From assembly GCA_965284365.1 (NCBI GenBank), contig OZ260079.1, positions 5,084,001 to 5,148,000 on the forward strand: a stretch of DNA of 64,000 nucleotides. Reading direction: 5' to 3'. The position numbers and the translations under genes were made by a program. Below the pieces are notes generated by a model. The model did no database searches and was not told the DNA's origin. It saw nothing but the letters and a program-made list of their open reading frames with translations. Source of the stretch: Phragmitibacter sp965284365. Its GTDB lineage: Bacteria > Verrucomicrobiota > Verrucomicrobiia > Verrucomicrobiales > Verrucomicrobiaceae. The stretch's first letter is position 1. Each line of letters opens with the position of its first letter. Positions 1-7,933 of the stretch are shown in pieces.

Positions 1-2208
1 CTGGCTGGTGCTCTTCTGGCGGCAAACTCGCTCGAAGAGAAGTATCATGCCTTCGACACGAACAAAGACGGCCTGATCGCTGGAGAAGAGATCAACGCCG
101 CTCCGGTCCTGAAACAGTTGGATTTGAATGGTGACGGCACTCTCACAAAACAAGAAGCGGTCGAGGGCGTGAAACGTTTAAAGAGTGGGGCGAGCGCAGA
201 GGCAAAGACTGGCAAGAAAGCCACGCGAACGGATGCTGCCTTTGGTTACCTGGACAAAGACCGCAACGGTTCGCTGACTGCCATAGAACTGGCCAATAAT
301 GATTTGTTTGAGAAGCTGGACGTGAATAAGGACGGCGGCATCACGCTTGCTGAAGCGCTTAAGGTTCTAGGTGAATTCCTGCCGGAGGGAGCAAAGCATC
401 CGGCAGCTACCGCTGAAGCAGGAGTGAAAGAGGATCCGACTCTCAAAGAACAGCCACAACTGCTGAAGCCCAGTGAGTATGGCGTGGGTCATCTCATTTC
501 CGATCTGAATTTGAAAGATGCACAGGGCAAGAAGGTCAAATTGAGTGCTGTGGCTGGCGCCAAGCCTTTGCTGATAGCGCTTTTCAGTTCGACCTGTCCG
601 ATGAGCAAAAAATTCGGTCCGGAGCTCGCACGTCTGGAGAAAGAATACGCGGCCAAAGGATTTTCGATCATTCTCCTGAACACCGCGTCTGACGACAAGG
701 CAGAGGATGTCCGTGGTTTCACTGAAGCATTTCAGATCGTGTCACCCGTTTTAAGTGATGCCGATGGCGAGGCCTTGCGCGCGCTTCATGCCACCACGAC
801 TACAGAGACTTTCCTCCTGGATGCGGCACGAACGCTTGTTTATCGCGGAGCCATCAATGACCAATACGGCCTCGGCTACAGCAAAGACAAGCCCACACGC
901 ACCTACCTGAGGGATGCGCTGGAAGCAACCTTGCGGCAGGAACCGCCTATGGTGACGGCCACCACCGCGCCGGGCTGCGCGCTGGATGTGAAAAAGCCTG
1001 ACGCCACTACGATGAACAATCAGGTCACCGACAAGACGTCGCAGCCAACCCAGGCTGTGACCTATCATCGGGAAGTTTCGCGGATCATGCAGACGAACTG
1101 TGTGGAGTGCCACCGGAAGGACGGGGTCGCTCCTTTCAGTTTGGAGACAAAAGCGGACTTGGTGGAGAACGCGGGCATGATCCGCAAGCAGGTGGAACGG
1201 GGAGCGATGCCGCCGTGGTTTGCTGCACCGCAACAGGGTGCGACCGGCCATATCTGGAGCAATGATCGCTCGTTGACTGACAAGGATAAACGAGATCTTC
1301 TGGCGTGGCTGGATTCGGATCGGGCAGAGGGCGATGCCAAAGAGGCACCGCTGCCAAGGAAGTTTTGGGACCTGTGGACGATCGGTCAGCCTGATGTGGT
1401 GCTGCAGATCCCCCAGCCCATCGCTATAAAAGCTGAGGGTACGATGCCCTATCAGCATGCCATCGTGACGACCAATTTTGCGGAGGACCGCTGGGTGCAA
1501 TCCTACGAAATCATGCCTACTGCACGTGCAGTGGTGCATCATGTGATCGTGCGGGTGCATCCCAAAGGGCAACGGGTGACGGACCGGGATGAAGGCGGAG
1601 ATGGATTCTGGGCAGCTTATGTGCCGGGAAATGCCAGCCGCGTGCTCGGGGATGGTTTTGCCAAAAAACTGCCGGCGGGGGCGACGCTCAGCTTCCAGAT
1701 CCACTACACGCCGAATGGGACGGCAACGAGTGACCAGATCAAAATTGGCCTGAAGTTTGCAGACAAACCACCGCGCTATGAGGTCCACGTGGTGGCGGTA
1801 GCGCAGCATAAGTTTGCCATCCCGGCGGGTGCTGCGAACCATGTGGTGGTAGCGAAGCAACGCGCGCCATTGGACATGATGTTCACGGCCTTCATGGCGC
1901 ACATGCATGTGCGCGGGAAGGCGTTCAAGTACGAGATCACTTATCCTGATGGGAAAAATGAGACCTTGTTGGACATCCCGCGTTATGACTTCAACTGGCA
2001 ACTGCAATACAACTATGCCCAGCCGAAATTCATCCCGCGCGGCAGCGAGATGACGGCGACGGCGGTCTTTGATAATAGCGCCGACAATCCGGCAAATCCC
2101 GATCCCACCAAGATCGTGCGCTGGGGAGCACAGACTTATGATGAGATGATGATCGGGTACATCGAACACTACACACCGCTCTCGCCTGCTGACCTGGCGG
2201 CGAAGTAG
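1..2208 (+). CDS. EF-hand / thioredoxin-like / cytochrome c / copper monooxygenase-like fusion (5' partial)
   Basis: The frame is open from base 1, so the true start lies left of the window; the first residues look like the end of a signal peptide. Visible order: four EF-hand loops (first residues near 19, 41, 85 and 107, such as DLNGDGTLTKQE), a peroxiredoxin/thioredoxin-like domain with STCPMSKK near 199 (CxxS, so one redox cysteine is missing), a c-type haem site CVECH near 367, and a C-terminal region like type II copper ascorbate-dependent monooxygenases with HH near 513, HMH near 634 and DEMM near 683 as candidate ligands. Known: PHM-type enzymes use two copper sites, one held by HxH plus Met. 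Inference: a secreted redox enzyme in which calcium, haem and copper modules act together; substrate unknown. Nothing seen suggests truncation other than the window edge. Confidence 0.85.
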   Translation: MAGALLAANSLEEKYHAFDTNKDGLIAGEEINAAPVLKQLDLNGDGTLTKQEAVEGVKRLKSGASAEAKTGKKATRTDAAFGYLDKDRNGSLTAIELANNDLFEKLDVNKDGGITLAEALKVLGEFLPEGAKHPAATAEAGVKEDPTLKEQPQLLKPSEYGVGHLISDLNLKDAQGKKVKLSAVAGAKPLLIALFSSTCPMSKKFGPELARLEKEYAAKGFSIILLNTASDDKAEDVRGFTEAFQIVSPVLSDADGEALRALHATTTTETFLLDAARTLVYRGAINDQYGLGYSKDKPTRTYLRDALEATLRQEPPMVTATTAPGCALDVKKPDATTMNNQVTDKTSQPTQAVTYHREVSRIMQTNCVECHRKDGVAPFSLETKADLVENAGMIRKQVERGAMPPWFAAPQQGATGHIWSNDRSLTDKDKRDLLAWLDSDRAEGDAKEAPLPRKFWDLWTIGQPDVVLQIPQPIAIKAEGTMPYQHAIVTTNFAEDRWVQSYEIMPTARAVVHHVIVRVHPKGQRVTDRDEGGDGFWAAYVPGNASRVLGDGFAKKLPAGATLSFQIHYTPNGTATSDQIKIGLKFADKPPRYEVHVVAVAQHKFAIPAGAANHVVVAKQRAPLDMMFTAFMAHMHVRGKAFKYEITYPDGKNETLLDIPRYDFNWQLQYNYAQPKFIPRGSEMTATAVFDNSADNPANPDPTKIVRWGAQTYDEMMIGYIEHYTPLSPADLAAK

Positions 2209-2246
2209 ACGCCCGGCCGCTCCAGCAAAATCGGAATCTCCGCAGG

Positions 2247-2702
2247 TCAATACATGTAGTTCTGAGCCCGCGAACCTTGCTGGTTGGAGATGCGTGGGCC
2301 TGCGCCTTGAGACATGGTCTGCATCATTTCCTGCTGCCAATCACCGCTAAGGGGCCGCTGCTTCATATTGCCATTCACGACGCGCTCCACTTTGCCGTCC
2401 GCGAAGTAGACTTTGACGTTAAGTGAGATTTCCGGATTCTGGGGAGGCGGACTGTTTTCATTTGGCGGATAGGTCCATTCTTCCTTGTTTCCGTTGGCGG
2501 ATTTGCCCGAAGGCTGACCCCAGATCCCGGTCACCTGTTCGCGGCTCATGAGCGGCAGAACGGCCTTTCGCTCCACGGCAGACTCATACATCTGAGGATA
2601 AGGATAGTCGCCCACAGGTGCGGGCATCTGGCAACTGGCGAGTGAAAATAGGGCGCTGCCAAACAAGGCCAACAAACACAGCCGGGAAGAGTTCACATGC
2701 AT
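2247..2702 (-). CDS. putative lipoprotein, unknown function
   Basis: A 151-residue product if translation starts at the ATG at 2702; an upstream in-frame ATG at 2738 would put a charged stretch in front of the signal peptide and is less likely. The N-terminus is a hydrophobic leader ending in LASC, a lipobox, so the mature protein is probably an outer- or inner-membrane lipoprotein. The middle (MSREQVTGIWGQPSG) resembles the small SmpA/OmlA-like fold, in which a short lipoprotein carries a G-x-P turn after a helix, but the match is only by eye. It faces the large fusion gene, ending 39 bases away, and nothing else indicates a pathway. Confidence 0.7.
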   Translation of the reverse strand: MHVNSSRLCLLALFGSALFSLASCQMPAPVGDYPYPQMYESAVERKAVLPLMSREQVTGIWGQPSGKSANGNKEEWTYPPNENSPPPQNPEISLNVKVYFADGKVERVVNGNMKQRPLSGDWQQEMMQTMSQGAGPRISNQQGSRAQNYMY

Positions 2703-2780
2703 GCGGGAAGATGGGAGACGCGACCGCGCCGAGTGCAAGAGGATTGTGCAGGAAATGGGCGTGTGCGCCGCAGATTGAGG

Positions 2781-3437
2781 CTACTCTTTGGCCGGTGACC
2801 AACGGTAATGTCCCGTGAGTGGGAACTCAAAAAGCCGGTCTTCCAACTGCGGACCGCGTCCGATATTGTGGACGATCCAGGGACGGTCACCACCATCGGG
2901 AGCCGGAACGACCATGGCGATGTGCGGGAGATTCGGCGGGACGGTGCAAGTAATAATGTCGCCCGGCTTATAGTCGGCAGCATTGTCGGTCACTGGTAGG
3001 GATGCGCCGCGCCTCTTCAGGAAGGCTTGCAGATTGGGCACGCGGCGGTGATCGATATTGGAGTCCGGGCGCTTCAAACCCCAGTTTTTCGGGTAAGCCG
3101 AGAAATTGGATTTCATGTCCTCATGGACAAGCTTCTGGAGGTCGATGCCCAAAGCACGCAGAGCGCGGATCACCTCGTCCGTGCATACCCCCGTATCGGC
3201 AGGAACATCGCCATTGGGATACGGAAGGCTGACGTAGGCGGGTTCGTAACGAACCTTGACTTTGGTGCGGTCCAAAGCCGCATGAGCCAACCGGGTAGTG
3301 AATGATTTGTCTTCAGGAAGGCGTTGCCGGGATTGTTCGGAGGCGGGCTCGGCATGAGCAAACGTGAAGGCCGCCAGGAATGCCGTGACGCCTCGCAGAA
3401 AGCGGGCGGAAAGGTATTTATAGTTGATGGAAGTCAT
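2781..3437 (-). CDS. DUF1287 family secreted protein
   Basis: The 218-residue product has an N-terminal signal peptide ending near AHA and then the hallmark pattern of DUF1287: GDVPADTGVCTDEVIRALR, VHEDM, YPKNWG and NIDHRRVPNL, followed by PGDIITC and a conserved HIAMVV. Known: this family has a papain-like (NlpC/P60-related) look, with a Cys in GVCTD and a later His, and is often exported; a cell-wall hydrolase role is plausible but not established. The Cys and the HIA histidine are both present here. It lies 79 bases upstream of the lipoprotein on the same strand, so the two may be cotranscribed. Confidence 0.85.
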   Translation of the reverse strand: MTSINYKYLSARFLRGVTAFLAAFTFAHAEPASEQSRQRLPEDKSFTTRLAHAALDRTKVKVRYEPAYVSLPYPNGDVPADTGVCTDEVIRALRALGIDLQKLVHEDMKSNFSAYPKNWGLKRPDSNIDHRRVPNLQAFLKRRGASLPVTDNAADYKPGDIITCTVPPNLPHIAMVVPAPDGGDRPWIVHNIGRGPQLEDRLFEFPLTGHYRWSPAKE

Positions 3438-3520
3438 GAGGTCGGGCGAAGCGTTCGACCGATGACATGGGTATGGCGTTCAGGGATTTTCCGCCGCGGC
3501 ATCCAAGTGCGTTCGCCTTG

Positions 3521-4912
3521 TTAGTCCTGCTCTTCGGCCACAACGGTCTTGGGCCTTAGAACTGTGTAGAGAGCGAGACTGATGGCGATGATGGCCAGGG
3601 CAACGAGAGGCGCGATGCGCAAAGCTGTATCCGTGGCGGTGATGGCTGTGTAGCAACGGACTCCAATGAGAATGGCGCATACCAGGGCGCCAAGGATGGG
3701 GACGATTACCGGAACTTCGAAACTGCCGCGTGGTTCATTGGGACGAAGCTTGAGGCGGACGAGTGAGATGTTCACCACGGTGAACACGGTCAGCAAAAGC
3801 ATGACGGTGGCTTCGGCTAATTGTTTCACTCCGCCAATGAGGATGAGGGCGGTGACAATGATAAAAAGGATGCCGATGGCCACATGTGGCGTGTGGCGTT
3901 TCGGATGAACTTTTCCCAACCTGGGAGGGAGCAGGCCTTGATGGCTCATGCCATAAAGAAGGCGGGAACCCATGATGTAGTTGAGCAATGCGGTATTGCC
4001 GATCGCAAAGATGGTGATGGCCACATAGACCTGATCAATCCCCGAGAACCAAGGGGCGGCTCGATGGGCCACTTCCATCAGGGGCGTCTTGCTGGCGGCC
4101 AATTCGCGCCAAGGCACCACCGACACCGCCGTGATGGCCACCGCGATGTAGATGAGGGTGGCAATCGACATGGCGCCTATCAATCCCATGGGGATATCCC
4201 GTTTCGGATTCTTCACTTCTTCGCTGATGTTGAGGATGTCCTCGAAGCCAATAAAGGAAAAAAACATGAGCACCGCGCCCTGAAGGATCAACGCGATGGT
4301 GATGCCTGAACCCGAACCTCCGGCAGGTGTGTCGAGGGAAGTCTCAAAATAGTCGACGCTGCCCCAGTAGCGCATGCCGACCGCGATGATAAAGAGAAGG
4401 CCGCTGGCCTCAATCACCGTGCAGGCAATGTTCAGCCACATGCTTTCACGGATGCCGCGGTAGATGACCGCACCGATGAGCAAGACAATGGTGATGGCCA
4501 CCAGTTTAATGGGCAAGTCCAGGCCGAGGGCTTTCTCAAAGTTTTCCGCCATCGCCTGAGTACCGGTGGCCATGCTGGTGAGGCCGCTCATAGTCACCGC
4601 CATGCCCACTACATAACTGAGCCAGCGAACGCCGAGGGCGCGCTGCGTGACATAAGCGGCACCGCCAGCACGGGCATAACGGCTGCCCACGCACGCGTAG
4701 GAGAGCCCTGTCAGCAAGGCGGCTACCATGGCCGCGAGAAACGCCATCCACACGGCATTCCCCAGCGTCTCGGCTGCCCGGCCTACGAGGGCGTAGATGC
4801 CAGCGCCTAACATGGAGCCCAGGCCATAGAGCCCCACTTGCCACGGACCCAGTGTTTTGCACAGGGTCGGTTGCTTTACGTCGGATGTCAGGATGGGGTC
4901 ATCGGCGGCCAT
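3521..4912 (-). CDS. APC-superfamily amino-acid permease
   Basis: A 463-residue polytopic membrane protein with about twelve hydrophobic segments. The first helix carries the APC signature GLGSMLGAGIYALVG, the unwound helix 1 that binds the amino group and carboxylate of the substrate. The segment FFSFIGFEDILNISEEVKNP matches the helix 6 signature of the cationic amino-acid transporter/YhdG group, where a glycine-rich break completes the substrate site. Expected role: uptake or exchange of an amino acid across the inner membrane; the exact substrate cannot be read from sequence. The start is the only ATG ahead of the first helix. It is monocistronic by appearance, with gaps of 83 and 89 bases on either side. 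Confidence 0.9.
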   Translation of the reverse strand: MAADDPILTSDVKQPTLCKTLGPWQVGLYGLGSMLGAGIYALVGRAAETLGNAVWMAFLAAMVAALLTGLSYACVGSRYARAGGAAYVTQRALGVRWLSYVVGMAVTMSGLTSMATGTQAMAENFEKALGLDLPIKLVAITIVLLIGAVIYRGIRESMWLNIACTVIEASGLLFIIAVGMRYWGSVDYFETSLDTPAGGSGSGITIALILQGAVLMFFSFIGFEDILNISEEVKNPKRDIPMGLIGAMSIATLIYIAVAITAVSVVPWRELAASKTPLMEVAHRAAPWFSGIDQVYVAITIFAIGNTALLNYIMGSRLLYGMSHQGLLPPRLGKVHPKRHTPHVAIGILFIIVTALILIGGVKQLAEATVMLLLTVFTVVNISLVRLKLRPNEPRGSFEVPVIVPILGALVCAILIGVRCYTAITATDTALRIAPLVALAIIAISLALYTVLRPKTVVAEEQD

Positions 4913-5001
4913 CCTTCCTCAAAGCACAGGAGTGCCCATGAGTCAGACGATTTCGTTGGAGAACCAAGAATGGCGGCGACCAAAGCCGCAAATTCAGGAC
5001 A

Positions 5002-6033
5002 TCAAGGCTGACTGGCCTGAGCTTTCGCCTTGTCCATGACTTCCTTCAAAGTCACTTCGGCACCACCGCGCTTTTTGCTTTCTTCGGCGGCGGTCATAAA
5101 GGCATAGATCTCCAGCGTTTCCTCCTGCGGAACGGGAACCTGCTTGGTCTTGAAGAAGTTAACGCATTCCACCAGCAACGGGTCGTAGCCATCATAGGTA
5201 CCGACAGGGGTGGTGCCTTTATCGCCGGTGGCCTGGCCACCGTAACCCTTACGATCGGTGGCGTTCGCTTCACGAAAGATGCCCTTGCGGTTGCCCCCCG
5301 CCCAAGTCCCCGTAACCTGAATTTTGCCGTCCGGTGTGGTGGTCTGATTGACCGATAAACAGCCTTGCCCCATGACAGTGAACAGTGCTTCCACGCCATG
5401 GATTCCATACCAGTAGAGTTCCGTGTGAGTCGGCTCGGTGTGCGCGGGACTGAAGGTCTCCGCAAAGGTTACGGTGCCAACGCCGCCCGCTCGTGCGGCC
5501 TGATTCATTTTGCCAAAGCGCAGCGAGGAAGCTGACCAAAGAGGGGTGCCAGACTTGTTGGCTTCCTCAAAGATGCGGATTACATCGGGCAGGTGCGCCG
5601 CGATGGGCTTGTCGATGAAAACAGGCTTCTTCGCAGCAAGCACGGGTCTCACTTGTTCCAGATGCACACGCCCGTCATTGCTCTCCAGAAAGACGACGTC
5701 CACGCGTTTAAGGAGTTCTTCGATCGACGGGACAATCTCCACGCCCAAGGCCTTGACCTTTTCGACGTACTCCGGCACGCGGGAGACACTGCTCTCGATG
5801 TCTTTGCTGCCCTGTGGATAGGCAGCAACCACTTTAACGCCTGCGACAAGCGGAGCGTCTTCTGGCTTCTTCGGACCTTTGTTCAGGCTCTGGGTAAAGG
5901 CCAGGACGTGGGAGGTGTCCAAACCGATGATGCCCGCGCGAATGGGAGCGGCACTGCTGCTTTCTTCGGCAGACGATTGATAACAAGCTGAGGGGGCTAA
6001 CATTAAGGCAAGAGCTAAGGCGCGGCGAGTCAT
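5002..6033 (-). CDS. Gfo/Idh/MocA family oxidoreductase, exported
   Basis: A 343-residue protein from the ATG at 6033; the open frame extends to 6123 but that extension precedes a good signal peptide (MTRRALALALMLAPSAC). After the leader comes a Rossmann start (IRAGIIGLDTSHV), then the family's EKP-like position as DKPIAAHLPD, in which the catalytic-region lysine is kept. Known: the family uses NAD(P) to oxidise or reduce sugars and inositols; many Verrucomicrobia and Planctomycetes encode exported versions, usually next to carbohydrate genes. The classical GxGxxG is degenerate here (GIIGLDTSH), as in the THV subgroup. Downstream neighbours give no pathway. The cysteine near the leader end may make it a lipoprotein, though the lipobox is poor. 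Confidence 0.85.
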   Translation of the reverse strand: MTRRALALALMLAPSACYQSSAEESSSAAPIRAGIIGLDTSHVLAFTQSLNKGPKKPEDAPLVAGVKVVAAYPQGSKDIESSVSRVPEYVEKVKALGVEIVPSIEELLKRVDVVFLESNDGRVHLEQVRPVLAAKKPVFIDKPIAAHLPDVIRIFEEANKSGTPLWSASSLRFGKMNQAARAGGVGTVTFAETFSPAHTEPTHTELYWYGIHGVEALFTVMGQGCLSVNQTTTPDGKIQVTGTWAGGNRKGIFREANATDRKGYGGQATGDKGTTPVGTYDGYDPLLVECVNFFKTKQVPVPQEETLEIYAFMTAAEESKKRGGAEVTLKEVMDKAKAQASQP

Positions 6034-6123
6034 GGGGGAAAGTAACGTCAGGCTGCGGAAATTTATTGCGGAATTGAAATAATTAAGTTTGGAGAGGTAA
6101 CCATTTGGGGTCACCAAGAGCAT

Positions 6124-6492
6124 GCAAGTCAGACTGATGCACCGGGACGCATCAACTTCAGCCCTTTTCTTTCAACAGCGTTACCATCGAACAAGCCAAA
6201 AGTGTGCGGGCAGAATCACGCCTGCCCTACAGTCTGTCGAGATTGCGGTCGTCCTTACGGAAAAAATATCATTCGTGCATGCGCAAAAACCGACAAATTG
6301 TTTTCCCTCACGCTAATAGACGACTCCATTTACAGTTTATCACCATAAACGACGTTGGTATAAGACAAATCCGTCGGCTATAACACGGCTGGACAATTTG
6401 ACGAAAGTGTTTAGGAACCGCTAGTTAGTCGCCTCCGCGCACAATTATTCGACACACACAACCAAGAACCTCCATCCCAGAGATCCAACCTA
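6124..6492. other. intergenic stretch with short palindromes
   Basis: No credible gene. Two small inverted repeats are visible: TGATGC (6135-6140) with GCATCA (6149-6154), and GGGCAG (6208-6213) with CTGCCC (6222-6227). The rest is less GC-rich than the flanking genes and marks the left side of the accessory patch carrying the attC-like site. Several GTT triplets (for example near 6423) could be the left junction of a cassette insertion, but none is diagnostic. Confidence 0.5.
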
Positions 6493-6993
6493 ATGAACCG
6501 CGTCACATCACTCAGTCTCACAGCGCTTGCCTTCTTGATGCCGAGCATTTGTCTTGCACAGGTCCCCGCCGCCAAGGAATTCACCAGCGCGAAGGAAATC
6601 ATCGAGACGGTGCCCAAACAATCAATCACGGCACTCCGGGGTGGTGGCAAACGCGCCGAAGCCGCTGCCACCCAGGCAAACGAATTCATCAAACAAACCG
6701 CTGTCGGAAAAAGCGCTGCCCTCAAAATGCGCGTCAACAAAGTGGAGCGCGCTCCGGGCGTCGCGCACGCATGGCGTATCGAGGCGGCTGACGACACTAT
6801 CCGGGTCGGAGCCGCATCAATCGTCCTCAAGGTCTACGCCTACTTACCGGAGTCCCAGACGGCGGCGGTCGCCAAAATCAAAAAGGGCGACGAACTCACG
6901 GTCGTCGGAACATTAGGTCGATCGGATTTCACTGTGACAGACAAACTCGCTTTCCACATCGATCTCAACGAATCGCTTATCCAACAGAAATGA
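6493..6993 (+). CDS. small exported protein, OB-fold-like, possible integron cassette gene
   Basis: A 166-residue product with a signal peptide (cleavage likely after SICLAQ). The C-terminal half has alternating strands and the phrase IKKGDELTVVGTLG, as in OB-fold tRNA_anti-like domains of exported bacterial proteins, where a KxGDxVxVxG turn precedes a strand; this assignment is by eye. It stops only six bases before the attC-like site, the spacing seen between a cassette ORF and its own attC. That position, a divergent layout from the oxidoreductase and lower GC suggest it is the coding part of a mobile gene cassette. Function unknown. Confidence 0.7.
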   Translation: MNRVTSLSLTALAFLMPSICLAQVPAAKEFTSAKEIIETVPKQSITALRGGGKRAEAAATQANEFIKQTAVGKSAALKMRVNKVERAPGVAHAWRIEAADDTIRVGAASIVLKVYAYLPESQTAAVAKIKKGDELTVVGTLGRSDFTVTDKLAFHIDLNESLIQQK

Positions 6994-6999
6994 GCACGC

Positions 7000-7125
7000 A
7001 CCTAACCATGCGCTACAGCGAACAGCCTTTGCGGTTACGGCACCTGTGGCGGATCACTGCCGCCTTTCCACCCACGGGCAGGTGCCGCGCCGGCTCTGCC
7101 TGTCGCTGAGCTTGGGTCGTTAGAC
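7000..7125 (+). mobile_element. attC-like integron recombination site
   Basis: Outer boxes ACCTAAC (7000-7006, fits RYYYAAC) and GTTAGAC (7119-7125, fits GTTRRRY) bound a 126-base imperfect palindrome. Inside, GCTACAGCGAACAG (7012-7025) pairs with CTGTCGCTGAGC (7100-7111) leaving two unpaired adenines on the left arm, matching the extrahelical bases that orient strand choice by integron integrase. A central perfect stem GGCACCTG (7039-7046) / CAGGTGCC (7079-7086) closes the hairpin. Known: attC sites are recombined as folded single strands by IntI and follow each cassette ORF. No integrase gene is in the window. Confidence 0.8.
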
Positions 7126-7148
7126 CTCACACAAAATTAAGGGAAGTT

Positions 7149-7859
7149 ATGCCTCGTTTGGCCAAAGTAATCCATCTTGTCGAAAAACTCACCGACGACG
7201 CCCATTTGCGTCCTGTGAGCAACCGCCCTGGTGAGTGGGAGACTGGATATTGGGTGATTAGCGACGCAACCGCGAAATCTCTGATTGGCGGATTTGTATA
7301 CGTGCATAAAGGGCAGAATCTGCCTTCCCACGAAGGCGGCGCGATCCTGGACATTTACTACGAACCCGGCTCGGACCCAAAGAGACGCGTAATCCGGTTC
7401 ACGTCGACAAGTACGGCGAAGAATGTGATCGCTGATCGGGAAGGCTGGGGAAACGAACGGAAGATTGTTTGGCACCTCGAGCCAATGATCCGCACCTTGG
7501 TGGTAAATGAGGATGATGAGTCGGCATTCCCGGAAGGCTCAGAGAAATATGTATTGCACCGCATTCGGGAGCGTGATTCGGCAATAACGAGAAAGGCTAA
7601 GCGGGAGCGACTGGCCCATACTGGAAAGCTGGCATGCGACGTCTGCGATTTCGACTTTTTGATTGAATACGGAGAGCACGGCGATGGTTTCATAGAAGCG
7701 CACCATACCGTCCCTGTTGCTAAACTGGACGGCCACCAAAAGACAAAGATCAAAGACTTGGCCCTTGTTTGCTCTAATTGTCACCGGATGCTTCACCGTG
7801 GCGATCCCTTGCTCTCCGTTGAACAACTGCGGCAGCTCCGCAATGTGAGTTCTAGCTAG
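7149..7859 (+). CDS. HNH endonuclease, likely cassette-borne
   Basis: A 236-residue protein. The C-terminal half is a zinc-stabilised HNH nuclease: CDVC at 163-166, the catalytic pair in EAHH at 185-186, and CSNCHRMLH at 208-216 holding the second CxxC and the last His. The pattern YG-x-x-G-x-x-FIEAHH is typical of the McrA-like group that cuts modified or foreign DNA. Residues 1-140 are a separate domain (GEWETGYWVISDA, GGAILDIYYEPG) that I do not recognise and which may give target specificity. The ATG lies 23 bases after the attC-like R-prime box, as expected for a gene at the start of a cassette. No methyltransferase partner is present, so it is not a standard restriction-modification system. 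Confidence 0.85.
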   Translation: MPRLAKVIHLVEKLTDDAHLRPVSNRPGEWETGYWVISDATAKSLIGGFVYVHKGQNLPSHEGGAILDIYYEPGSDPKRRVIRFTSTSTAKNVIADREGWGNERKIVWHLEPMIRTLVVNEDDESAFPEGSEKYVLHRIRERDSAITRKAKRERLAHTGKLACDVCDFDFLIEYGEHGDGFIEAHHTVPVAKLDGHQKTKIKDLALVCSNCHRMLHRGDPLLSVEQLRQLRNVSSS

Positions 7860-7933
7860 TCTCGATTGAAGTAGGGCTTACGATCCAACTTACAAATCAA
7901 TGAACCACTTTTTCGCCCAACGCCGCCTCCAAG

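Noticed and set aside
751..2340. Long minus-strand open frame
   Set aside because: Shadow of the fusion gene on the plus strand, with no recognisable protein features.
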